This document shows positions 7,893 through 16,795 of a stretch of 64,000 nucleotides of DNA, piece by piece; position 1 is the first letter of the stretch, and the number at the start of each line of letters is the position of its first letter. The notes beneath the pieces are model-generated. The model was not told the origin of the DNA and ran no database searches. It saw only the letters and a program-made list of their open reading frames with translations. The stretch lies in NCBI GenBank assembly GCA_030603365.1, contig JAUVXV010000002.1, positions 62,001-126,000 of the forward strand. Direction: 5' to 3'. The position numbers and the translations under genes were made by a program. This stretch comes from Candidatus Heimdallarchaeota archaeon. Lineage in GTDB: Archaea; Asgardarchaeota; Heimdallarchaeia; Heimdallarchaeales; Heimdallarchaeaceae.

Positions 7893-9248
7893 TCATTGTG
7901 TGATTCTGTTTCGAGTTCGTTTTCTGGTTATTTTCCTTGTGATTAACAAAGGAACAACTATCATTAGAAGCGTAAGAGTGAAGTTGAATATACTTTCATC
8001 TGTTGTAGGTTCACCATCAAGAGGATAGAGATCTTTTGATTCTGTAATACCATCAAGAGAATAAGAACCTGTCCCTGACCAATCTGACCACCAATTACCT
8101 TCATTTGTGTTTGAATCATACCAGATATTTCCTTCTCCATCATCATTTCCTTGGGAAGTTCCTTCTAGATTGTTGTCAACAAAAGTATTGTGATGAATGG
8201 TGTTGCTATCAGACGCAGATCCTATGTAGATTCCATGTCGATCATTTTCTTGCAAGAGATTGTAGGTAAGAAGACAAGAAGAAGAACTAGATAAATCGAT
8301 ACCAATATCATTGTTAGAACAAGTATTATTAGTAAGAGTAGAACCAGAAGATTCTTCCAGAAGGATACCTTCATTGTTGTTGTTGGAACAAGTATTATTG
8401 GTAAGAGTAGAACCAGAAGAAAACTGCAGAAACATACCATCACTGTAGTTGTTAGAACAAGTATTATTAGTAAGAGTAGAACCAGAAGACCACCATAGTA
8501 CGATACCAAAAGCAGATTCGGTATCATACTCGTTATTGTTACATGTGTTACTGGTAAGAGTAGAACCTGAAGAATACCACAACCAGATGCCATCATTATT
8601 GTTGTTACAAGTGTTATCTGTTAGAGTTGCACCAGAAGATTCATACAGATCGATACCATTTTCTAAGTTATTGTTACAAATGTTATCAGCAAGAGTAGAA
8701 TTAGGTGAATATTGTAGACCGATACCATAATCATTGTTGGAGCAAGTGTTACTGGTAAGAGTAGCATTGGAAGATTCCTCTAGGAGGATTCCCCAATTAT
8801 TGCCGAAACTACAATTGTTATCTATTATTGAAACGGTTCCATTAGCAACTTTGTAAATGATAATTCCATTGAAAACTGCAGATATATAGCAGTTGCGAAT
8901 AACAAAGTATTTTGTTGTATCTGTGATGAAGATTCCTGTACCATCAGTAGTTGTAATGTTGTATCCTTCAATGATAAAAGGATCAGTTTCCGTGCCTGAA
9001 CCCAGAAAACCATAATCAGTAAAATTATCATCAGAGATTATTTCTATTGCTGCATGAGGTGTTAAGGCTAGAATAGAAGGATTTTTGGTTCGGTAGTCAT
9101 TGATTGATGATTTAATAATTGTTGTATTCCAACTTAAGGAGAAAAGAATTAGTGTAGAAATGATTATCCCTACAATCGTTCTTTTTGAGATTAAAGCTAT
9201 TTTTTTCATTTTCTTTACCTCAATTACTGTAATATTTAGTATACCCAT
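7893..9248 (-). CDS. NosD-like beta-helix surface protein with near-perfect tandem repeats
   Basis: This 451-residue paralogue of the previous gene has a signal-type helix at about residues 22-41 and an N-terminal DDNFTDYGFLGSGTETDPFI block. About nine rungs of roughly 23-24 residues follow, each centred on S[SG]GSTLTNNTCSNN. The conserved NIWYDSNTNEGNWWSDW / SLDG / DLYPLDGEP block, a TM helix and a K/R-rich tail close it. The rung repeats are nearly identical at DNA level, pointing to recent slippage expansion. Start choice: an internal ATG 13 codons in (MKKIALISKR) gives the more usual signal-peptide start and may be the real one. Extracellular and structural or glycan-binding by inference. 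Confidence 0.75.
   Translation of the reverse strand: MGILNITVIEVKKMKKIALISKRTIVGIIISTLILFSLSWNTTIIKSSINDYRTKNPSILALTPHAAIEIISDDNFTDYGFLGSGTETDPFIIEGYNITTTDGTGIFITDTTKYFVIRNCYISAVFNGIIIYKVANGTVSIIDNNCSFGNNWGILLEESSNATLTSNTCSNNDYGIGLQYSPNSTLADNICNNNLENGIDLYESSGATLTDNTCNNNNDGIWLWYSSGSTLTSNTCNNNEYDTESAFGIVLWWSSGSTLTNNTCSNNYSDGMFLQFSSGSTLTNNTCSNNNNEGILLEESSGSTLTNNTCSNNDIGIDLSSSSSCLLTYNLLQENDRHGIYIGSASDSNTIHHNTFVDNNLEGTSQGNDDGEGNIWYDSNTNEGNWWSDWSGTGSYSLDGITESKDLYPLDGEPTTDESIFNFTLTLLMIVVPLLITRKITRKRTRNRITQ
8281..8790 (-). repeat. In-frame tandem repeats of about 69-72 bp
   Basis: Seven or so copies of a unit containing the complement of acactcttaccaataatac run head to tail inside the beta-helix gene, each encoding one rung (GSTLTNNTCSNN plus a variable face). 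Variation is concentrated in the codons that would face one side of the helix. This is a protein-coding repeat, not a CRISPR array. Confidence 0.7.
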
Positions 9249-9329
9249 TTATTTGTAATAAACTTTGTTTAATATTGAAAGAATAGTTTAGCAATTTCAT
9301 TATGAATCTAGAACTGAAGAGAATATTGA

Positions 9330-10022
9330 CTAATTAACTGTAGGACCAATATCCGCTATATTCAGATCTTTTGGAAAGATCATCTTTGTAGGTACAGAGA
9401 AAATTCTCACACTTATAGTCTCCATGATTTCTTCAAAACTCACTTCCTCGTCTCCATATATCCTCTGTTCTTCATCCATTAAGATGAGTATTTCATCTAT
9501 TAATGGTCTAACTTTCTCCTCATATACTTTTTTTCTAAATGCAACACCATGCGTTACATTATCAGGTTGTTTGGTTCCTTTATAATTATGTTCGGTAAAA
9601 GTTTCATTAATATCCTCCAGATTATTACTATATCTGTATAATACTGATGCAGCACTTTTTCCAGTAAGCTGTGAGATGTTCTTATAGAAAGCAAGTGCTC
9701 TTTCAGGATCCTTCTTTCTTAATTTGTTGAAAACATCTAACTGGTTCTGATATACTTTCAGAAATTCTTTTGTAAGTTGATAATATCTTTCTTTCCAAAC
9801 CACTCGTGTTTCTTCTATAATTCCATTTTTTTGGAGTATTTGCAAATGATGGATAATCGTAGAATTTACTTTGCCTGTTAATCTTATCAAATCCTTTGCT
9901 TTCAATTCTTTAAAGAAATAGAAGTGCGCCACAATCTGATTTCTTGTATCTTCTAATATTGCCTCAAACATATCAATTGATTTCTCAAAATCACCATTTT
10001 TTTCTGAAGACACTTTTATCAT
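9330..10022 (-). CDS. ArsR-like winged-helix transcriptional regulator
   Basis: The 230-residue protein opens with a winged-helix domain at about residues 17-90. LEDTRNQIVAHFYFFKELKAKDLIRLTG supplies the first helices, VNSTIIHHLQILQKNGII the recognition helix, and ERYYQLT the wing. The remaining 140 residues are helical and may be a sensor or dimerisation domain of unknown ligand. Its ATG (10020-10022) sits inside a TGTCGA-N4-TCGACA palindrome, and a TATA box about 23 nt upstream implies a leaderless transcript. The regulator thus probably represses itself and the divergent gene at 10116. Confidence 0.75.
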   Translation of the reverse strand: MIKVSSEKNGDFEKSIDMFEAILEDTRNQIVAHFYFFKELKAKDLIRLTGKVNSTIIHHLQILQKNGIIEETRVVWKERYYQLTKEFLKVYQNQLDVFNKLRKKDPERALAFYKNISQLTGKSAASVLYRYSNNLEDINETFTEHNYKGTKQPDNVTHGVAFRKKVYEEKVRPLIDEILILMDEEQRIYGDEEVSFEEIMETISVRIFSVPTKMIFPKDLNIADIGPTVN

Positions 10023-10037
10023 GTCGATGTATCGACA
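10022..10037. promoter_or_regulatory. Operator palindrome 1 (TGTCGA-N4-TCGACA)
   Basis: TGTCGATGTATCGACA is a 6+6 inverted repeat; flanking bases extend the arms to eight. It overlaps the start codon, and the predicted leaderless transcription start, of the ArsR-like gene. A second copy at 10068-10083 has the same arms and a different spacer, which marks the arms as the conserved part. Confidence 0.75.
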
Positions 10038-10039
10038 TA

Positions 10040-10050
10040 CTTTATATATG
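10040..10050. promoter_or_regulatory. Shared bidirectional TATA element
   Basis: CTTTATATATG lies between the two operators. Read leftwards it is about 23 nt from the regulator ATG. Read rightwards it predicts a start near 10072, inside the second operator. One near-palindromic TATA may therefore serve both divergent genes, each start being covered by an operator. Confidence 0.5.
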
Positions 10051-10067
10051 TTTATCCATATGAATCA

Positions 10068-10083
10068 TGTCGAACAATCGACA
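10068..10083. promoter_or_regulatory. Operator palindrome 2 (TGTCGA-N4-TCGACA)
   Basis: TGTCGAACAATCGACA repeats the arms of operator 1, centred 46 bp from it. It coincides with the predicted transcription start of the small membrane protein gene, a repression-type placement. Confidence 0.75.
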
Positions 10084-10115
10084 CAAGAGGAAACATACCA
10101 CAAGAGGACGAGAAA

Positions 10116-10376
10116 ATGGCAAGTAAAGCAAATGAAATTAACCTCTACGAAGAGAAGGATACTAGTTGGTTTGATACCAAGGATCTGGAAAAATATAGAG
10201 GAAAACCAAAATGGTTGAAAAAATATAAATCCATACTCTATGGTATTCTTTCTTGTGGATTTCTTATTTTAGCTTCATTCAAAATCTGGCAAGGAATGAG
10301 TTTCATAATGTTTCTAGGTTTTTTTGTAGCAACAATCCTTACTATTGTGATTGATTCGAGAACTTTTTTTAGATAG
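10116..10376 (+). CDS. Small two-TM membrane protein, likely target of the divergent regulator
   Basis: The 86-residue product has a charged N-terminal third (about residues 1-40) and then two TM helices (about 44-60 and 64-80) ending in DSRTFFR. No family is recognised. It is divergent from the ArsR-like regulator with twin operators between them. By analogy with other such pairs it may be an effector or transporter-like small protein induced by the regulator's ligand; this is inference. Confidence 0.6.
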   Translation: MASKANEINLYEEKDTSWFDTKDLEKYRGKPKWLKKYKSILYGILSCGFLILASFKIWQGMSFIMFLGFFVATILTIVIDSRTFFR

Positions 10377-10520
10377 GTGTTGCTATAAAAACTCCAGTAA
10401 TATTTGGGTTCAAAGTGTTCTCTAAAGTGATTCCTTGTTTACTTAATATGACGGGATGACAATTACTTATGATAAAACTATTTCAAAAAGGTTAATCTTA
10501 CAAAATCTATGACTTGACTC

Positions 10521-10534
10521 TGATTCTAGAATCA
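10521..10534. promoter_or_regulatory. Perfect 14-bp palindrome in a convergent gap
   Basis: TGATTCTAGAATCA is a perfect palindrome between the convergent ends of the genes at 10116 and 10641. Without a loop it is a poor terminator and more like a protein-binding site, but no promoter is near. Nothing else is seen in 10377-10640. Confidence 0.25.
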
Positions 10535-10640
10535 ATAAAATTAAGTTAAAAAAATTTAATGTATTTAAAAAAATAATAAAAGAAGTGGTTGATTCTTTTT
10601 CTCATTTGAGAAGTTAAAGTCTCTTTACTTCATTTTAAGA

Positions 10641-10796
10641 TTAATATCTTGGCTTTTTTTGTGATTGATAGCATTCTCTGCAGTAAACTGGCCTATCGCC
10701 ATCTGGTTTGAATGGAACTTGAGTTTCTTGTTTACACTTTGCGCAAACTGCATCGTGCATTTCTCTAGGTCTATCATCGTATCTTCTATAACTCAT
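10641..10796 (-). CDS. Small CxxC-x17-CxxC zinc-ribbon protein
   Basis: This 51-residue gene reads MSYRRYDDRP at its start. It contains CAKC, a spacer with the VPFKPDGDRPVYC pattern, and CREC, ending in KKPRY. That is the CxxC-x17-CxxC zinc-binding family common in archaea and bacteria, basic at both ends and probably nucleic-acid binding. A TATA-like TATATAAAA about 20-25 nt upstream on the minus strand indicates a leaderless transcript. Confidence 0.75.
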   Translation of the reverse strand: MSYRRYDDRPREMHDAVCAKCKQETQVPFKPDGDRPVYCRECYQSQKKPRY

Positions 10797-11173
10797 TTTA
10801 ATTCACTTTTGTTTTTATATAATAATATTCACTCACTAAGAAGAACTCTTCATCCGTTATACCAGATATTACTGTTTCTCTTTTAGATATTCAATCACTA
10901 TACGAATGTAAATAAATTTTTTGAGTTTATAAAACAATAGATTGGACACAATTGTTTCTGTTTTCTTTCTGTTTTCAAAACAACAACTAAATTATAATTA
11001 AGAGCGCCCCTAAAAATATTTAAGTATTGAGAAAATACAAAAATCCATTCTTTGCTATTTTTCTAAAGTTTCATCACATCATAGAAATTATTCTCAATTA
11101 ACATTAAATTCATTATTTTTCCAATATATTCTTAAACTGGAAATTGGAATTATTATAAGATAGAGTGGTTTAA
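10797..11173. other. Intergenic stretch with divergent promoters only
   Basis: This 377-base AT-rich gap separates the divergent zinc-ribbon and HD-domain genes. I see the TATA element of the former near 10812-10820 and a weak CTTAAACTGG element near 11130 for the latter. No further gene or RNA can be supported. Confidence 0.4.
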
Positions 11174-12724
11174 ATGACCTTAATCAATGAGAACTTTGTT
11201 ATGGACTTTTATCTTAAGCTAATAGAAGAAGACAAAATCAATTTTCTTGCTGGAAAAGAAGAAACTAAGAAAGAGATAAAGAAAAAAATAATTAAATTAC
11301 AGAAAAGTGAAGAAATCCATGATAAAATTCAGATCGCAAAAAATCTCTGGAAAATCCTTTTTGAAGTTTCGATGGAATTTATAGATCCTGACAAACAGGG
11401 GTATGATGATCTTTTCAAATATTTTGAAGAATTTGTGAAGTTTGAGGAGTTGATTTTTGCTTCAGATTCATTTTATCGAGATCATACTCTTCATTCCCTA
11501 TGGGTATATTTTCTAGGAGAATACTTACATGAACAACCTGAATTTGGTTTTCTTTTTCAAAATCTTAACAGACATTTGAAGGTTTCAGCTTTCATTAACG
11601 AGTACTATAAAGCCTTAAACGTACCAGATATTTTTGGAGAATTGACACTTTTACTTACAAGGGTTGCTGCAATTTTAGATTATGAAGACTCAGTTAGGTG
11701 TGTAGTGGCTTTAACTCATGATTTGGGTTACCCCTTGAAAAAGATATCAAAAATTAACAAATCTATTCGAAATATTCTCCCTTACTTTACCATATCAAAA
11801 TTTGGCGAATTTGATTTTCATTTTGAAAATGTTCAACAATTCTATATAGAAAATCTTCTTGAGATTCTTTCTCTTAATATTAGTTTTAATATTGAATTTG
11901 GTGATTTCACTTTTGATGAAAGACAGGTAGTAAAGGATATGATTGATAAACTGAACAGTTCTTCTGCAGCTCTATTCAATCTTCAAGAACCTAGTGAAGA
12001 AGAGTTTCTCGATCTTAAAAATTCTCTTAGTCAAGCAAATGAAAGACAAGTTGACATCTTAAGAAGGATATATACCATTAAAGGAGAAATGCAAAAAGAC
12101 ATGTCTGCAATCTTGAGGTATTCAAATGATTTTGAACAATATTCCCATGGTATTATGAGTGCTTATCTCTTAATGAAAACTCTAAAATCTTTCTCGAACT
12201 TACCATTAACCTATAGTAATCCAGATAATATAGTGCTAGATAATCTTGATATTGCAGCTGTGAACTCTAAAATGATTATCCTCAAAGCAATGACTGATCA
12301 TACTAGTCAAGGTTATCAAATTAGAGATTTTACTAATTACTCTGAGATACTTGTTCTCTTTGATGAAATAGAAGAATTTTCTCGAATTTCTAGAGCAAAC
12401 CAATATCGACAATTCGTTAATGAATTTTGTAAAACTGATCTAGGGGTAAAAGATGGAGTCCTAAACATCGATTTCATTTTTGATGATGAAAATGTAGTTG
12501 ACTTAGATCCTGAAATTACTTTCAAAGATAAATGTAAAAGGTTTACCACAGTTTTTGATATTCGAAATCTTGCAGATCATATCAAAATAAGGTTCAGAAG
12601 CATAGGAAAATTACCTAAAAATAAAAATATTTACGAATTGTTTATAGAAAAAAATAACGTTAGAATTTCAATTAACGGTGAAGAAAAAGATCTAACTAGT
12701 TATCTGAAAACAAAAGAGATTTAG
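11174..12724 (+). CDS. HD-superfamily metal-dependent phosphohydrolase-like protein
   Basis: The 516-residue soluble protein carries a dispersed HD signature: RDHTLHS with H104 and H107, ALTHDLGYP with the H182-D183 doublet, SHGIMSAYLL with H325, and TDH (H376) or D397 as possible last ligands. Between residues 190 and 310 there is a long insertion with a helical segment. HD proteins hydrolyse phosphate esters including nucleotides and second messengers. The unusual spacing means neither substrate nor even activity is assured. It is a single gene with no operon partners; its 3' end converges on the flavoprotein pair. Confidence 0.6.
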   Translation: MTLINENFVMDFYLKLIEEDKINFLAGKEETKKEIKKKIIKLQKSEEIHDKIQIAKNLWKILFEVSMEFIDPDKQGYDDLFKYFEEFVKFEELIFASDSFYRDHTLHSLWVYFLGEYLHEQPEFGFLFQNLNRHLKVSAFINEYYKALNVPDIFGELTLLLTRVAAILDYEDSVRCVVALTHDLGYPLKKISKINKSIRNILPYFTISKFGEFDFHFENVQQFYIENLLEILSLNISFNIEFGDFTFDERQVVKDMIDKLNSSSAALFNLQEPSEEEFLDLKNSLSQANERQVDILRRIYTIKGEMQKDMSAILRYSNDFEQYSHGIMSAYLLMKTLKSFSNLPLTYSNPDNIVLDNLDIAAVNSKMIILKAMTDHTSQGYQIRDFTNYSEILVLFDEIEEFSRISRANQYRQFVNEFCKTDLGVKDGVLNIDFIFDDENVVDLDPEITFKDKCKRFTTVFDIRNLADHIKIRFRSIGKLPKNKNIYELFIEKNNVRISINGEEKDLTSYLKTKEI

Positions 12725-12766
12725 AATTTGAAATTAAAGTATTGAAAATTCTTAGGAAGACTAATC

Positions 12767-13498
12767 TTACTTTTTTTCATAGGGTTTATCTCTCAGCTTT
12801 TCTACTGTTCCTATTTTTTCTGCCCAATCAATCCAATTCTTGTTTCCACCTTCAATATAAGATCCTAAGGGCATAACAACAACTTCTAGTTTCAGAAGCT
12901 CTTCTTTTGGAATCACTTCCCCATTTGAGATTTTCTCAACTGCGGTTTTAAATGCTGAATCCAGTATTTTAGTTGGTTTTCCATAGATCTGATATCTTAC
13001 ATCATCTTCTGGCAATTGAGCAACTTGTTCTAATAGACCTGGTACTGTATGCATTGCAAAAGTTCCTGCTGCTCCTATAGGGAAACCTCCTGCCCAAGTA
13101 AAATCATTTTTCTTAGCAAATTGCTTGTAGATTTTTAAAGCTATATTGTTATGATAATATTCGAGATAACCTGCACAGGAGATGGCTAGAAGAAGTCTTT
13201 TGTCATCATTAATTTTCCCTTCTTGTTTTGCAGTAGAAACAGTATCCATTAGTTTTATTGTCATATATGGTGCAGAGTCAATATAAAGTGGTGAAGAGAG
13301 TATAATGATACTACTCTCGTTAATTGAAGCAATCATTTCTTCAATCTTTTCAGAGTTTTTCAGAGTCTTATAAGTGTGAAAACTTTTCACAGTTATTCCT
13401 CTATCTTCCAATAAACTAGATACATAATTACCCAATGAATAGGATGCACTTTTCTCTCCTCTAGGGCTACACATTAGAAATGTTGCATGCTTAGTCAT
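12767..13498 (-). CDS. Flavodoxin-fold NAD(P)H-dependent oxidoreductase-like protein
   Basis: The product (243 aa from the chosen ATG) begins ATFLMCSPRGEKSASY, a phosphate-binding loop typical of FMN-dependent flavodoxin-fold reductases. It continues with IIILSSPLYIDSAPYMTIKLMD, the usual flavin-ring strand. I chose the ATG at 13498 because GGTGAGG lies just upstream; a GTG three codons earlier is also open. The upstream gene at 13491 overlaps it and is a second flavoprotein of another subfamily, so they form one operon and may form a heterodimer. Substrate unknown. Confidence 0.65.
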   Translation of the reverse strand: MTKHATFLMCSPRGEKSASYSLGNYVSSLLEDRGITVKSFHTYKTLKNSEKIEEMIASINESSIIILSSPLYIDSAPYMTIKLMDTVSTAKQEGKINDDKRLLLAISCAGYLEYYHNNIALKIYKQFAKKNDFTWAGGFPIGAAGTFAMHTVPGLLEQVAQLPEDDVRYQIYGKPTKILDSAFKTAVEKISNGEVIPKEELLKLEVVVMPLGSYIEGGNKNWIDWAEKIGTVEKLRDKPYEKK

Positions 13499-14069
13499 TT
13501 TCCTCACCCATAATCCTTAAACTATTGTCTATCTTCGTTTTGATTGTTTGTTCATCATCACTTGTGTAAATTATTTGTGAAGTGAATTTAGGAGCAAAAT
13601 TATTGAGACTATTTCTTTTAACTAGATTGGTAAAAATCTCTTCTTGTTCTTTATTTGGTTCATCTAGTGTACCAATCACACTGAAATTTGGATATTTATC
13701 GTACCGTGTCTCATGATGTATTTCATCATGGAATATTCTGAAAAATGGCATGAGTAGACCTATTGATCTATCTAAAGCTTTCTTCAGTTCCGAAGAGTAA
13801 CCTCCATATTTGATGGGAGTGATATAGAATAAATAATCTGATTGAATCATTTTCTCTGCAACTTCTCTTCCAAAATCATCAATAATACAGATTCCAGGAG
13901 TTTCTACCCAACACTTAAAACAACCTAAGCACGGTTTGATGTCCTTTTCATGAAGATTAAGTATTTCTCCTTTAATGTCATGTTCCTGGAGTTTTTCAGC
14001 AATAAATTTGTTTATCTTGGGAATTATCGAATCATTAGATTGCATTCCGTTTAGAATAAGATAACTCAT
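13491..14069 (-). CDS. Iron-sulfur flavoprotein / NADPH-dependent FMN reductase-like protein
   Basis: The 192-residue protein starts with the flavodoxin-like ILNGMQSNDS loop. It has a cysteine-rich stretch, CLGCFKCWVETPGIC (about residues 48-62), where iron-sulfur flavoproteins bind a cluster or use redox cysteines. YITPIKYGGYSSELKKALDR then forms the flavin-binding loop. It is the first gene of a two-gene operon and overlaps the second by about eight bases. Cytoplasmic electron transfer or detoxification is likely; the partner is unknown. Confidence 0.7.
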   Translation of the reverse strand: MSYLILNGMQSNDSIIPKINKFIAEKLQEHDIKGEILNLHEKDIKPCLGCFKCWVETPGICIIDDFGREVAEKMIQSDYLFYITPIKYGGYSSELKKALDRSIGLLMPFFRIFHDEIHHETRYDKYPNFSVIGTLDEPNKEQEEIFTNLVKRNSLNNFAPKFTSQIIYTSDDEQTIKTKIDNSLRIMGEEND

Positions 14070-14263
14070 GAACTATGATATCTACTTCATTATTTATATC
14101 TATTCAAATTCAAATCCTATTGTTAATCACCTAACTAGTTCTTGAGATTTTACAAACATTCTGTAGAAAAAGAAACCAATTTTTGCTGTATAATTGTTTA
14201 AAACATTCGTTTCTCATTTGTTTTAAAAGAAGATTTTAATAGACCAATGGTTTAAGCTCTCTG

Positions 14264-15397
14264 ATGAACGATTCTACTGACAAAAAACTAGATATTGAAA
14301 AAAATGATAGTGTCTTTAGAATCTTGTGTGAAAAATCTAATGATAGCATAACCCTCTTCAAGCTTGATGAGTTCAATAAGATGGCGAATTTTGTCTATTC
14401 TAATCCAGCAACTACCAAATGGACCGGTTTTACTAAAGAAGAGATTTTAGCCAGCTCTCCAAAGGATTTTTTTTCACCAGAACATCTGGAACAGGCAAAG
14501 AAGAGTATTGACATCATTGTCAAGAAAGGATTCCTTACTTACGAATCTGAACTAAGGTTGAAGGATGGAAGTTCCCTTCCTGTTGAGTTTAGTTCTAGTC
14601 TTGTTGAACTAGAAGGTGAGAAATATGTCCTTACAAGTGGAAGAGAAATTGCAGAAAGAGTTGAAACACGTCAAGAAAGAGACGAAAGCATGAAAGAAAA
14701 AACTCTTCTCTTAGATATTCTAACTCACGATCTTCGGAATTACATTGCAGTTCTCTGGAGTTGTATATCTGAAACACTTGAAAGTGAAGATGTAACAATA
14801 GAAGATGTAAAAAAGGCAATTGTAAGAGCTAAAACTTCTCTAGCAAAAACTGATGCTCTTCTAGATGATATCTCAGTATTGATGAAGAAAGATCTTGAAT
14901 TCACTTATGAGCTGAAATCTGTTAATGTTCTGAATAATGTGAATAAATGCAAATCAAATCTTAATGATATGTTCCCAAGGAAGAAAATTACTATTAAAGA
15001 TGAAGGAATCAATTCTGAACATAATGTACTAGCTGACATGCTTTTTGAACAACTGTTATTTAATATCTTAACTAATTCAGTAAGAAATACTCCAAACACT
15101 GATGTTGTTATTGATATAATTACTGAAGAAAAACCGGATAACAAGATTTTGATCTCTATCTCAGATTATGGTAAAGGTATTGCGCCTGAAATAAGAAGAA
15201 ATATCTTTGAAAGATATGGAGAGTTTAGGAAGAAGGGTAAAGGATCAGGTCTTGGATTGTTCATCATTCAAACATTAGTCCAACGGTATAATGGAGATGT
15301 TTGGTTAGAGAATAGGATAAAGGGAGATTATACTCAAGGAACTACTGTCAAAGTTGAACTTCGAAAAGCTGCAACAGCAGTATTCGAATTTGTATAA
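14264..15397 (+). CDS. PAS-domain sensor histidine kinase
   Basis: This 377-residue soluble kinase has an N-terminal PAS domain (about 15-130) with the NPATTKWTGFTKEE and LRLKDGSSLPVE signatures. The phospho-acceptor H155 sits in LLDILTHDLRNY. An HATPase domain follows with an N box (FNILTNSVRNTP), G1 (DYGKGIAP) and G2 (GKGSGLGLFI). No TM helix is present, so it senses a cytoplasmic cue. No response regulator gene lies nearby, making it an orphan kinase, common in archaea. Confidence 0.85.
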   Translation: MNDSTDKKLDIEKNDSVFRILCEKSNDSITLFKLDEFNKMANFVYSNPATTKWTGFTKEEILASSPKDFFSPEHLEQAKKSIDIIVKKGFLTYESELRLKDGSSLPVEFSSSLVELEGEKYVLTSGREIAERVETRQERDESMKEKTLLLDILTHDLRNYIAVLWSCISETLESEDVTIEDVKKAIVRAKTSLAKTDALLDDISVLMKKDLEFTYELKSVNVLNNVNKCKSNLNDMFPRKKITIKDEGINSEHNVLADMLFEQLLFNILTNSVRNTPNTDVVIDIITEEKPDNKILISISDYGKGIAPEIRRNIFERYGEFRKKGKGSGLGLFIIQTLVQRYNGDVWLENRIKGDYTQGTTVKVELRKAATAVFEFV

Positions 15398-15538
15398 AAT
15401 AATTCCCGATTGTCCTCAAGTCAATTCAAAGAGGAACTAATACTTTATCACAGTTATATGTATCTAGGATACGTTTTTGATATGTTTTTAAATTTAATTT
15501 TTCATATTGTTTTTCTCCATGACGAAAACCTTTAAACC

Positions 15539-15558
15539 AAGCTAAGAATCGTTAGCTT
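15539..15558. promoter_or_regulatory. Inverted repeat at the promoter of the dehydratase-like operon
   Basis: AAGCTAA-GAATCG-TTAGCTT is a 7+7 inverted repeat with a six-base spacer. It begins a few bases downstream of a TATA-like CCTTTAAACC (about 15528-15537), so it would cover the transcription start. It is likely a repressor site for the three-gene operon at 15605-19027. Confidence 0.5.
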
Positions 15559-15604
15559 CAATTGACCTGAATTTATTATAATTGAAAGATTTCCTATAAC
15601 CAAA

Positions 15605-16795
15605 ATGGGAGCGAACGCCATGGTCGAAAGCGATAGTACTAAACATCGAAAGAAGCAAAAGAAAAGAGTTGGTTTTCCTAGGGCTTTACTTTACTATTAT
15701 TTCGATGCTATGTGGGAGAGCTTCTTTGAAGCATTAGGAGCTGAAGTTGTCCTGTCATCACCAACTAGTAAAATAACAAAGGACAGGGGTGTCTTAGAAA
15801 CATTAGATGATGAATGCTATTCAACAAAGCTGTACCATGGGCACGTTTTAGAACTTATTGAAAAAGATCTTGATTATATTTTTGCTCCTCGTTTTGCTAG
15901 TAGAAGAAAACGAGAAGTTGGATGTCCGAAGTTCGTTGCTCTTGCAGACATTCTCAAGTATACAAAAGTCAATCTTCCTCCTGTCATTGGTCCTTACTAT
16001 AGTACGTCTAGAGAAAACCATGGATTTTGGCGTTTAGTGATAATAATTTTTGAGATCGGATTCAAATTTACAAAAAATCCGTTCAGGATAATCTATGCTG
16101 CTCTCAAAGCTAGAAGAAATCACAGGATTGCTATAAGAAATAAAAGTATAGATGAGGAGACTCTTAACAAATGGGAAAATTCTGAAATTTTGCTCAATGA
16201 TGCACCTGTGGTAGAAGATGGAGAAACACCTTTGAAGGTTGCTCTTATTGGACATACTTATTTGATCAATGATAGATTTGCATCATTAGATGTACGTCAG
16301 AAACTTCAGAAATTAGGCGTAGATGTTGTAACTTCAGAACAAATGCCTAGAAACTTGCTTGAAAGACAACTTCTGCGTTTATCCATGGAAAACTATGGTT
16401 TAGATTTTTCAGAACCAGAAAAACTAACTAAAAAGGAATTGAAAAAACATCTTTTAGGAAGTAACGATTATCTTTATTTTGAATTTGAACATGAGATAGT
16501 TGGTACTGCAATGCATTATCTTGAAAATAACACTATTGATGGAATACTGATGCTTGTTAATTTCATCTGCGGTCCTGTTTCAGTTTCTATGGAATATGCA
16601 AAACTATTTGCAAAAAAAATTAAAGCTGAAACCCCAATGGCTATATTAACTCTTGATGCACATACAGGGGAAGCTGGATTTCAAACTAGATTAGAAGCTT
16701 TTAGTGATATCCTTAGAATGAAGAAGAGTACAGGAACTATACCTGAGAGTGTTAAAAGTGTATCAGGGTCAATATTTGAGATGGGGCTTAGCTAA
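15605..16795 (+). CDS. 2-hydroxyacyl-CoA dehydratase-related protein (COG3580-like)
   Basis: The 396-residue protein begins, after a basic tail, with VGFPRALLYYYFDAMWESFF, the usual opening of the COG3580 branch of HgdB/double-cubane-cluster relatives. Cysteines in DDECYSTK, REVGCPK and FICGPVS could ligate a cluster. TLDAHTGEAGFQTRLEAF near the end is repeated in the next protein. Family members accept electrons from an ATP-driven activase. The stop overlaps the next start (TAATG). A second ATG at 15620, preceded by GGGAG, is an equally good start. The reaction is not known for this branch. Confidence 0.75.
   Translation: MGANAMVESDSTKHRKKQKKRVGFPRALLYYYFDAMWESFFEALGAEVVLSSPTSKITKDRGVLETLDDECYSTKLYHGHVLELIEKDLDYIFAPRFASRRKREVGCPKFVALADILKYTKVNLPPVIGPYYSTSRENHGFWRLVIIIFEIGFKFTKNPFRIIYAALKARRNHRIAIRNKSIDEETLNKWENSEILLNDAPVVEDGETPLKVALIGHTYLINDRFASLDVRQKLQKLGVDVVTSEQMPRNLLERQLLRLSMENYGLDFSEPEKLTKKELKKHLLGSNDYLYFEFEHEIVGTAMHYLENNTIDGILMLVNFICGPVSVSMEYAKLFAKKIKAETPMAILTLDAHTGEAGFQTRLEAFSDILRMKKSTGTIPESVKSVSGSIFEMGLS

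Noticed and set aside
8281..8790. Regular DNA repeats suggestive of a CRISPR array
   Set aside because: Units are in frame with a secreted beta-helix protein, have no unique spacers and no palindromic repeat, and no cas genes are nearby.
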